Source: Cyanidium caldarium (lineage: Eukaryota > Rhodophyta > Bangiophyceae > Cyanidiales > Cyanidiaceae). From it: a stretch of DNA of 64,000 nt. The DNA lies in contig JANCYW010000015.1 of assembly GCA_026184775.1 (NCBI GenBank), forward strand, positions 1 through 64,000. The letters are read 5' to 3'. Position numbers and translations under genes: made by a program. The notes below the pieces were generated by a model, which saw only the letters and a program-made list of their open reading frames with translations, was not told where the DNA came from and searched no databases. Below, in pieces: positions 1-8,785 of the stretch. The number at the start of each line of letters is the position of its first letter. Within the stretch, counting starts at the first letter, position 1.

Positions 1-142
1 CCATTCCCCCCCATTCCCCCCCATTCCCCCCCATTCCCCCCCATTCCCCCCCATTCCCCCCCATTCCCCCCCATTCCCCCCCATTCCCCCCCATTCCCCC
101 CCATTCCCCCCCATTCCCCCCCATTCCCCCCCATTCCCCCCC
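1..142. repeat. Telomeric repeat array (chromosome end)
   Basis: Fourteen perfect tandem copies of the 10-base unit CCATTCCCCC run from base 1 to 140, followed by CC. On the other strand the unit reads AATGGGGGGG, so the G-rich strand runs 3' toward position 1, as expected for the left end of a linear chromosome. Cyanidioschyzon merolae is known to use AATGGGGGG, one G shorter. I infer this is the true telomere, since it sits at the very edge of the window and leads into satellite-rich sequence. Confidence 0.9.
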
Positions 143-143
143 T

Positions 144-332
144 AATTCACACCCATTCGCCCGATCTCCCCCCAACTCACACCCGGTCGCCCGATCCCAC
201 CCAACTCACACCCGGTCGCCCGATCCCCCCTAATTCACACCCCTTCGCCCGATCCCCCCCAATTCACACCCGGTCGCCCGATCTCACCCAACTCACACCC
301 CTTCGCCCGATCTCACCCAACTCACACGCGAC
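144..332. repeat. Subtelomeric 29-base satellite
   Basis: Six full copies and a partial seventh of a 29-base unit follow the telomere directly. Copies start at 144, 174, 203, 232, 261, 290 and 319; the first is 30 bases, the others 29. Each begins AAYTCACACC and ends with TCGCCCGATC plus a short C-rich run. Copies differ at a few positions (for example GG or CT before TCGCCC), so the array is old enough to have diverged. Confidence 0.85.
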
Positions 333-2306
333 ACCACTCCCATTCCCCCAAACGCTCTCCCGTGCGCACGATCGCGCGCGCTCACATCGATCCCCAATAA
401 AAAACAAATAACGAAAACACATTCCCGACACTCGCCGCCCCACTCCCCATGCCCGTTCCCCACCGCTCCAACAAGCCACACACGCGCCACTCCCGGGCAG
501 GGCACGGCGCCGACCGGCGATACACATCCACAAAAAACGCAATTGCGGCGTGCCATGCCACATCCATTCCACTCAGGTCACGCCACTCCCATACACTCCC
601 ACACACTCCCAGCCACAACACCCGCTCCCACACATACACCTTCCACGCGCTTCATCATCGTCGCCGTTCTCGGACTCGTTACATACACCCAGCAACAGCA
701 ACAACACTACCCACATAGACACCGTAACCGCCGCCGCGCTGCCCACCACCACCATCGCTCTCTCTCACTACCACCGACGCTTTCCCACCAGGTGGCGCCC
801 ACACCGCATCCACCACTCCGCGCCATCGCCGCGATCGCCGCTTCTTGTCTACTGTTCTCGATCGACACAATCAACGCGCCCCTCACCTGCGCGCCGCCGC
901 CGATCGGCGCGCGCGCACCCACAAGGCGCCGCCGCTCCCATAACCGTCACCGATCCGCGTCATGGCGCCCCCTCTCGCGTTGCCGCTACCGATCGGCACA
1001 CACACACACACAAGGCGACTCCGCTCCGACAACCGTTACCGATCTGTGCGCATCCACACACAAGGCGACTCCATTCCATACACTTCCACTCCACTCCATA
1101 CGCTTCCATACACCCGGCACTCCCCTCGTCTACAACCAGCCGCATCAACACCGACTCCTCTCGCACCCGCCCCCACTCCCAAACGCTTTTCCCACCTCCC
1201 GCCACCGTCCCACCGTCCCACCGTCCGGCGCACACACACGCCAACGATCCACCCCAGTAACACCCACTCAGGCAACACACGCTCATCCCACTCACACACG
1301 CATCCACTCACCACAACCAGCCACTCACTCCCAAACACATCCACTCACTTACACACGCACACACACACTCACAGCCGCCCTCCAACTTCACTCCACCAAC
1401 ACTCCGACATCCATCAACACCAACACCTCCATTCATCTCACTCCAACCCACCACCAACCACCAACAATCATTCACCTCCATCTCCACATCCATCAACACC
1501 CCATCCCATACACACCCATACTCACCCATACTCACCCATCTCACTTCACCTGCCCCGCTCGTTCCCCTGTAGCCAACCACCACCGTCACAACACTCACAC
1601 ACACACACGCCTCCCGACGCTGCGCAGCGCTGCGCAACGCCCATCCCACACGCTCACCCCATCAATCGCTCATTCCTTCAATCGATCATTCGATCCAGAG
1701 CTCTCAGTGTTCTTTTACACTCCCAGACGCACGCGCAGCCACCGCTCCCCGCTTCCGCTTCCAACCACCCCAACGCACTCCCAACACACTCCACACCCAC
1801 CAACCAACGCTCCCGCACGCCCATGACCCCTCTCCCACCACCACCGATCATCAACCCATCAGGCGCTCACCCGCCAACACTCCCCCAGCTCCCGGCTCCC
1901 AACCGACCCGCTGGCCGTTTCCGCCCCAAACCGACCCCAACACCCAACACACGCTCATGAACACTCCAAACACTCCCAACACACTCCACACCCAACAACC
2001 AACGCTCCCGCACCCTCATGACCCCTCTCCCACCACCACCACCGCCCATCGTCGTCGGTCAGCCCAAGCCCTCATACGCCAGCGCCGCGCCAACGCCCAC
2101 CGCCCACCGCGTGCCCACTGCACGCCCTTACGCCAGCACGTAACACACTCGAAACACAACACCACCTCCCCCACTCACCCAAACACTCCATACGTATACT
2201 CACGCGCACACACACACACACGCTCTCTCACTCGACACCACTGCCCCCCACGCACTGCCCAATGGCGCCGCACGACACTCTTACCATTCCCCGCCCGCGC
2301 ACGATC
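333..2306. other. CA-rich, G-poor subtelomeric tract without genes
   Basis: The plus strand is dominated by C and A, with runs of CACA and CTCCCA and few G. Long open frames exist here only because G-poor sequence lacks stops; their translations are His/Pro/Thr/Ser strings with no domain. It contains internal repeats: a 69-base direct duplication (1777-1845 and 1972-2040, about three mismatches) and three degenerate copies of a CAAGGCG-CCGCTCC-ACCGATC element near 922, 1011 and 1061. I see no gene. Confidence 0.7.
1777..2040. repeat. 69-base direct duplication
   Basis: The segment at 1777-1845 is repeated at 1972-2040 with about three substitutions, an offset of 195 bases. Both copies begin ACTCCCAACACACTCC and contain CATGACCCCTCTCCCACC. 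It is local amplification inside the CA-rich subtelomere. Confidence 0.75.
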
Positions 2307-2307
2307 G

Positions 2308-2346
<39 letters not shown>

Positions 2347-2500
2347 CCTTCAATCACTAATCCGTAATCGGCGATTTTCCTCGATCGGCAATCGGCAATC
2401 GGCAATCGCCTTCAATCAGTAATCCGTAATCGGCGATTTTCCTCGATCGGCAATCGGCAATCGCCTTCAATCTTTATTCCGTAATCGGCGATTTTCCTCG

Positions 2501-2532
<32 letters not shown>

Positions 2533-2569
2533 CCTTCAATCAGTAATCCGTAATCAGCGATTGTCTTCG

Positions 2570-2622
<53 letters not shown>

Positions 2623-2783
2623 CCTTCAATCACTAATCCGTAATCGGCGATTTTCCTCGATCGGCAATCGGCAATCGGCAATCGCCTTCAATCAGTAATC
2701 CGTAATCGGCGATTTTCCTCGATCGGCAATCAGTGATCGGCAATCGCCTTCAATCAGTAATCCGTAATCGGCGATTTTCCTCG

Positions 2784-2822
<39 letters not shown>

Positions 2823-2889
2823 CCTTCAATCAGTAATCCGTAATCGGCGATTTTCCTCGATCGGCAATCGGCAATCGCCTTCAATCGGC
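2307..2889. repeat. Minisatellite with nested variable heptamer
   Basis: Nine units share a core of roughly 40 bases running from CCTTCAATC through GTAATCGGCGATTTTCC to TCGATC, each followed by a variable number of the heptamer GGCAATC. The CCTTCAAT landmark occurs at 2347, 2409, 2464, 2533, 2623, 2684, 2747, 2823 and 2878. Spacings of about 55, 62, 69, 76 and 90 differ by multiples of 7, so unit length changes by gain or loss of heptamers. Open frames across it (Pro-Ile-Ala-Asp-Cys-Arg strings on the minus strand) are a by-product of the repeat. Confidence 0.9.
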
Positions 2890-5365
2890 GTTGCCCTCTC
2901 TCAACCATCAACCATCCCACAGCGCGAAAACCCGAAATCCGCCATCCCGCATCCCTAACACCATCCGGCCGCGTAACCGTCTGCCCCAACACACACACAC
3001 ACACACCCAATGCGCAATACCACAATGAACCATTCGTCGACCAATACTGCACCTCATACGCCGCATGCCTCTCTCTCACCCAACACTCCCATCACCACCT
3101 CGCACATACACCAGCTCCATTCTTCACCCACCATCACCAACATCTCAGTGACCAGTACTGCCAGTGACGCCGGCACCGCATCCACCATGACACAATGCGC
3201 CGGCCAAGCGTACAGGCACCCTGACAATATTCCGGCACGCCGGCGGCACGCCATCTCCTCGTCGACAGCGTCAGGTGTGTTTGTCGACAACGCGCCTGCC
3301 GTTGAATGACCAGAACCGCCACCAGCTGTGGACATTTGCGGAGGTGAGACAGTGCATGCGCCACCGGCAACGCCTGCACTGCTCCATGCACTGCTCTGCT
3401 TCGGGGCCAGCTGCGCGGCGACAACGGATGTCTCCGACCGCCACCCGGTGCGCCCGGTGTCCCTGAGAGGGCGCACCCGAAGATCGACGATCATAGTGAT
3501 GACGACGACACCGATGGTGATGATGACCACAACCACCACCTCGTACACATACACACACACACATCACGCACCACTCCCGACTCCCTTCCTCTCACCACAG
3601 TCGTCGGGTGGATGTGGGCGCTGCCCCCCAGTCTGGGAGCAGCCACCTCTCCGTGACACGGCGCGGTGTGCCTATGTGCTTATGTGCGTGCCCGGTGGGT
3701 GCTCCCCACCGCTCATCAGAGATCGCTCTGGGTGCCGATAGGCGAGAGCGTGTGTGCGCGCCCATACACACATACACACACCCTCAGCCGTTGGCCTCGG
3801 TCTCCACGACCATGTGCAATACCCTGGCACCGTGCTGGCGCTGATGTGGGCATTGACTGGGCTCGCCGTGCAATGCGCCTCGTTGGTGGTTGTCAATGCC
3901 ATTCGATTGCGGGAGTCGTTCTCGATCAGTGCGGGAGACGGGCGGCTGTGAGGGGCGTGGTGGCGGTCACCTGGGCGGCGTAGGCTCCAGTGGGGACGGC
4001 GACGGTGCAGCGTCAAGCGAGCGGTCACCGTGACCAGTGGACACTCGATGCAGTGCGCCCGGGGTGCCCACCATCCGCTCACCGACACGAACCGCCATTC
4101 TGGCAGGCGACATGGCTGGTGCCCGGCGATGAGCGCGCCTCCTCCACCACCACCCCAACACCGGCATCATCGCCGGGCCCATTGCGGAGGGGATGTGGGC
4201 GCCACTGCCCGGAGTCACCAGTGCACCGGGCACCAGGAGACAGGTCTTCCACCGGGCCTGCTGGGGTGTGCCGGGAGGGTGGTGTGTGTGTGTGCGGAGG
4301 CGCCGCTGCTGGCCCAGTCGATGTGGCCACCACTGCCTGTTCGCGGCACCACACACCGCGCCGACGGCCACGCCCTCACACGCATACCGCTGGACAGTGC
4401 CGCGACCAACACCGATCGGTGCACCCGATGTGGCGATGGGTGCCGGGTCAGTGTCCGATCGGGTGGTCGGATGCTCCACCGCGAGGTGAGTGCCGCGCTC
4501 CACCGGATGCCGGTGGCGTTGACCACTCGGCATGGCCGGACACTCTGGGTCTGCTGGGATCCGCATCGACGCTCCCAGTGACCGTCGGTACCCACCCGAT
4601 GCCGCACACGTTTACATTGAATATCGCATGGAGCCGAACACTCGATGGTCATCCTCATCATCACCGGGTGCCACCAGCGCCCGAACAGACGGTCCCCACG
4701 CCAGAGCGGTCTCGGCGACAGCGCCCTGTGCGCGTGTGTCGAGCACGCTGCTGGGCGACCGGCTGCGCCACTCGGTCTGCAGGGCACTCTGGCCTCGTCG
4801 GCACCGACAGCGCACACCACCGGCTCAAGTCGGTCATTGAACGCGCCAGTATCAAGAAGCGCGTCGTCCATGATGACTGCTGTGGGCGATGTCCGCTGCT
4901 CGATCGCACGGGCACACCGCTGCCACCCAAGGTGTGGGGCAACGCCACCACCTGCCCCCTTCCACACCCACTCCCCATCGCCCTCCACCGACGACTGGTG
5001 ACACTCCCGACACCCACCCACTACTGTCACCATTCCCCAACAGATGCCGAACAGGTGTCGCAGACCACGCCACCCCCATCCTCCATGCCGCACGCACGCC
5101 CTTCCCCGTCCACCCCGCAACACCGTGCGCGCCGATGCCCGATCAAATCTGGCGCCAAAATGCGCGCGCCATTTTTCCCTTCCAGAGGACGGCTCGGTGG
5201 CTCGGTGGCGATCGCGGGCAATTCAAAACACATGGACGACGCGGAACGGCCCCGCACGTGCTTTGGAGTTGTGCGCGGGCGTTTGCGTGACCACTACTCC
5301 AAGAATCATTCCAAGTAGAGTCATCTTTCTCGTTCCGGGTGTGCTGGTGAGTGCTAGAGTGGCGT
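2890..5365. other. Subtelomeric interval without a supported gene
   Basis: About 2.5 kb of GC-rich sequence lies between the minisatellite and the first gene. Several frames are open for 100 to 440 codons, but they overlap each other in many frames, are rich in Cys, His, Pro and Arg, and show no domain, signal peptide or repeat. A CA microsatellite lies near 2991-3006 and another near 3548-3562. An E2F-like palindrome is listed separately. I see nothing else here that I can name. Confidence 0.6.
5150..5160 (-). promoter_or_regulatory. Possible E2F-type site upstream of the kelch gene
   Basis: TGGCGCCAAAA on the plus strand reads TTTTGGCGCCA on the minus strand, which fits the E2F/DP consensus TTTSSCGC. 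It lies about 205 bases before the ATG at 5366. An identical core (TGGCGCCAAA) occurs between RAD21 and FANCM. A single short motif in GC-rich DNA can occur by chance. Confidence 0.25.
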
Positions 5366-8062
5366 ATGGCTGCGTCGAGACTGCACGCCGTGCTGTTGGG
5401 GGCGCTGGTGGCGGCGTGTGTGGTGGGCGGGGTGGTGTGTCAGGTGTTGGGACGCGGGCCGGCGTTGGAGTGGGGCGGGGCGGGGCGTAGGCGGGTGGAG
5501 CGGGCAGCGACGGGAGTGTCAGCGGGTGTGCCGACGATCGAGTGGACGTGGGTGAGTGGCAACGACACGATCAACGTTGGAGGTGTGTATGGCACGAAGA
5601 ACATGTCTGCTGCCAGTAACATGCCGGGAGGGCGTCTCGGCGCGACCTCATGGACGGGCCTAGACGGTTTTTTGTGGCTGTTTGGCGGGGACGGTTTTCT
5701 CACTGCTGGCAGCGTCGGCGATCTCAACGACTTGTGGGCGTATTCGCCACAGCTGGGGCAATGGAAGTGGGTGAGCGGGAGCGACACGAGCACTGGTGTT
5801 GCCGGCGAATACGGCAATCTGTACGGACCCAGTCCGTCGAATGCGCCAGGCAGCCGCGAATTCGCTGTGAGTTGGGTCACTGCGAACGGCTCGTTGGTGC
5901 TCTTCGGCGGTTACGGGTACAACGCATACGACGATTTTGGCGACCTCAATGATTGGTGGCTTTTCGACACGCAGACGAACGAGTGGGTGTGGTTCGCCGG
6001 CAGCAAAACCACCGAAGTGTCTGGAATGTACGGCACTAAAGGCGTGCCCAGTCGGAACAACTACCCCGGCGCACGTTCGTCAGCATCGACGTGGACGCTG
6101 AGCGGCGATCAGTTGCTGCTGTTTGGCGGAGAGAACCTCAATGACGGCGCCTTCTTCAACGACTTGTGGCAGTTGAACCTCACGTCGTTCGAGTTTGTGT
6201 GGCTCTCTGGGTCCAACGCGACGAACGACCCGGGATTCTACGGCACACTGGGCGTCGGCAACGCGTCGACGCTGCCACCGAGCCGGTACGGCGGATTGTC
6301 ATGGACGCGCCCCAATGAAAAGTTGTACCTCTTTGGTGGAGACGGCTCCATCGGTTTCTTGAACGACTTGTGGGTGTATGACTACACGTCCAACATATGG
6401 ACGTGGATCGCGGGCAATGACACTGGCGACGCTCCGGGTGTCTACGCCGACAAGGGCATGCAGAGCGCCAGCGCATATCCAGGAGCTCGTTATTATGCGG
6501 TGCCGTTCGACGGGCCAACCGGTGAGCTGCAGCTGTTCGGCGGTTCCAACTCTGGCGGGAACCTTTGGAACGACTTTTGGTCATATGACCTGTCAACTGG
6601 GCTGTGGGCATGGCTGAGCGGCAGCAATGCGACCAACCAGCCAGGCATCTACAACCAGAAGGGCGTGTTCAGTGTGACCACCGTGCCGGGTGCTCGTTAT
6701 CAAGCCGTGTCGTGGACCACTGCCAATGGCGACCCGTACCTGTTTGGTGGCGGCGGATACGACGTTGATGGCGCAGAAGGCTCCCTGAACGATCTCTTTC
6801 TCCTGGCCGAGGTCACGGCAACGCCCACACCGACGCCGACCGCAACCGCGACTGCAACCGCCACACCAACACCGACTGCAACGGCCACCGCAACAGCCAC
6901 ATCGACGCCGACTGCAACGGCCACCGCAACCGCCACACCAACACCGACTGCAACGGCCACCGCAACAGCCACATCGACGCCGACTGCAACGGCCACCGCA
7001 ACTACGACGGCCACAGCAACCACGACTGCAACCGCCACCATCTCTCCAACTACGACGGCCACCGCCACCACCACCGTATCTCCCACCGCCACACCGCTCT
7101 GCACCAACACCACCTGCGGCAGCCCCAACCAATACACCAACGCCCAACAGTGCGAACAGGTCGGCTGCTGCTTCAACACCAACACCCAACAATGCACCCT
7201 GCGCAGCGTCTCCCAACAATGCGCGCTGGTGTCGGTGCACTCCCGCATCGCCTGCGGCTGGGCATACATCTACCCCGACGAGTGCCGCGCCATCCCCGGA
7301 TGCTGCTGGCAACCGACGCCCAACGACGTCATCGCCCCGTGGTGCTTCTACGACGCCGACCACGCTCCGCAAGCGTCGGCCGCCGCTCTCGAAGTGCAGG
7401 CCCCGGTGCCCCTGTGTTCCTCTTCGGACACCTCTTCCACCCGCCAGCCGTGCGGCCAGCCGGGCGTCAACCACTTCACCTGCCTCTCCCAGGGATGCTG
7501 CTACGACGCCGCCACCCACAGCGCCTGGGTGCAAAACGGCCAACACGCCGCCGAATACCGCGCCACACCGTACTGCTACCAGGCAGAGCACACCTGTGCG
7601 GTGCCGCAGTTTGAGCGACAGCCCTGTCACCCGCAGCACCAATCTTCCTCGACAACACCCACGGTGCAGCAGTGTCTGCAGGCGGGCTGTTGCGTGGGCT
7701 ACGGCGGCGAGTGCTATCAGAAGGTGCCGCAGTTTGTGTGTCAGTCGGCGGGGTCAACGACGGCCACCGACAGCACCAGTTCGGGAACGAGCAACTCTAC
7801 CACGTATGTGCCGTGCGGTCCCGAGTGCTGCAACACCGCCACCCAGGACTGCGCCTACACCGCGGGAGCCAGCGGCAACACGGCGTTATCATCATCCACC
7901 ACCACTACCTATGGCACCGCGGCCTCGTTCTGCGTGTGCCGGGACCCGTCGAAGCAGTGCGGCACCTACACCATACCTTCGGACAACTTTGTGAACAAGG
8001 TGCGCTGTTGCACCGACGACGAGGTGTGTGTCAACGATACAGAGTGTGTGGCCATACGTTAG
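5366..8062 (+). CDS. Secreted kelch-repeat protein with Thr/Pro/Ala linker and trefoil-like modules
   Basis: Predicted secreted or cell-surface protein of 898 residues. An N-terminal signal peptide (about 1-25, MAASRL then a Leu/Ala/Val core ending GVVC) is followed by six repeats of about 70 residues (about 58-482). Each has a W-x-W-hydrophobic-SGS/N start, a PGaR, a LFGG and a LNDLW turn, the pattern of kelch/galactose-oxidase-like propellers. Residues about 485-577 are a Thr-Pro-Ala-Thr linker encoded by a minisatellite. The rest is Cys-rich, with four modules resembling P-type trefoils (xxQCxxxGCCY/F/W) and a last segment with CGPECC and RCCTDDEVC. The ATG at 5366 is used because the frame opens upstream only by GTG. 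No catalytic activity can be assigned; carbohydrate binding is a reasonable guess. It is the most telomere-proximal gene. Confidence 0.85.
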   Translation: MAASRLHAVLLGALVAACVVGGVVCQVLGRGPALEWGGAGRRRVERAATGVSAGVPTIEWTWVSGNDTINVGGVYGTKNMSAASNMPGGRLGATSWTGLDGFLWLFGGDGFLTAGSVGDLNDLWAYSPQLGQWKWVSGSDTSTGVAGEYGNLYGPSPSNAPGSREFAVSWVTANGSLVLFGGYGYNAYDDFGDLNDWWLFDTQTNEWVWFAGSKTTEVSGMYGTKGVPSRNNYPGARSSASTWTLSGDQLLLFGGENLNDGAFFNDLWQLNLTSFEFVWLSGSNATNDPGFYGTLGVGNASTLPPSRYGGLSWTRPNEKLYLFGGDGSIGFLNDLWVYDYTSNIWTWIAGNDTGDAPGVYADKGMQSASAYPGARYYAVPFDGPTGELQLFGGSNSGGNLWNDFWSYDLSTGLWAWLSGSNATNQPGIYNQKGVFSVTTVPGARYQAVSWTTANGDPYLFGGGGYDVDGAEGSLNDLFLLAEVTATPTPTPTATATATATPTPTATATATATSTPTATATATATPTPTATATATATSTPTATATATTTATATTTATATISPTTTATATTTVSPTATPLCTNTTCGSPNQYTNAQQCEQVGCCFNTNTQQCTLRSVSQQCALVSVHSRIACGWAYIYPDECRAIPGCCWQPTPNDVIAPWCFYDADHAPQASAAALEVQAPVPLCSSSDTSSTRQPCGQPGVNHFTCLSQGCCYDAATHSAWVQNGQHAAEYRATPYCYQAEHTCAVPQFERQPCHPQHQSSSTTPTVQQCLQAGCCVGYGGECYQKVPQFVCQSAGSTTATDSTSSGTSNSTTYVPCGPECCNTATQDCAYTAGASGNTALSSSTTTTYGTAASFCVCRDPSKQCGTYTIPSDNFVNKVRCCTDDEVCVNDTECVAIR
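6818..7089 (+). repeat. Coding minisatellite for Thr/Pro/Ala linker
   Basis: A tandem array built from ACNGCNACN and ACNCCNACN triplets, with longer near-identical blocks of about 54 to 60 bases (CACCGCAACAGCCACATCG type), encodes the TPTPTATATAT linker of the kelch protein. It joins the propeller to the Cys-rich region and is likely a flexible, O-glycosylated stalk and a site of length variation. Confidence 0.8.
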
Positions 8063-8785
8063 CGTGGGAGAAGGCAGATTGGGGAGCGCGCACGGACCGA
8101 TGGCGCTGGGGCAACGGGAACGAGAGCCGAACAATGGATTGCATGCACGGAACGGCAACGACCAGAATACACCCAGGAAAGACACACATGAATGAGGACA
8201 GTATCGAATGCGTGCAGAGGGAGCACCAGCGCCATAAACACCGAATAATAAACTTGGATGTTGTTGAAAAGCAGGTAAGAGACAGAATTCACCCACTCGG
8301 CCATCGGCGACACTCCGTAAAGGGGATGACGCCGAGTCACACGCGTTGTTGCTCTTCTCGAAGGATAACCCATCAGCAACCACGCCCAAAGTCGTGTCGG
8401 TTGTGGCCATCGTGCGCTGCAAGGCCCACATCCCCATCCCCCTTCCAAATCGTTTCATACGGACGCCCGATTGCCACACAAACCTCTGGAATAGACTGCG
8501 TCCCCTCATCTTCCTGCACAAGCGATATCCTCGCTCTGGTCAGGCGCTTTTTTTGCACCCGATGCACAGTACTTCGCGTCGTGCCTCCTGAGCTGCGATT
8601 CGCCGACGCGCGCCGCTGTTTGCTCCCTGCGCGATTCATCGGTGGTCTCCACTCGCACCCACCTTTCACGACGACTTTAACGCATTACCTCACCACCTCC
8701 AACTGTCTCCCCAACACCGGCACACTCCGCCACCCTCGCGCTACTCCTTTCCGCCCTCCATTGTCGAGTGCATGGCCGCCCGGTA
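8063..8785. other. Intergenic interval, no gene seen
   Basis: This gap of 723 bases separates the kelch gene from the tandem CobW gene, both on the plus strand. Open frames on both strands here are extensions or shadows without domains. The 3' part should contain the promoter of the CobW gene, but I see no clear TATA box. Confidence 0.5.

Noticed and set aside
543-1826. Open frame of 427 codons in the CA-rich tract
   Set aside because: It is His/Pro/Thr/Ser low complexity in G-poor DNA, and three overlapping frames are open at once. No domain or conserved pattern.
2412-2681. Minus-strand frame reading Pro-Ile-Ala-Asp-Cys-Arg repeats
   Set aside because: It is the translation of the 7-base repeat, whose period is not a multiple of 3, so the pattern recurs every 21 bases in all frames.
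3990-5318. Plus-strand frame of 442 codons in the subtelomere
   Set aside because: Arg/Pro/His/Cys-rich with overlapping frames on both strands, no domain, no repeat and no typical start context.
6593-7642. Minus-strand frame of 349 codons opposite the kelch gene
   Set aside because: Its Gly/Cys/Arg and Val/Ala strings are the reverse of the Thr/Pro/Ala minisatellite and Cys-rich modules.
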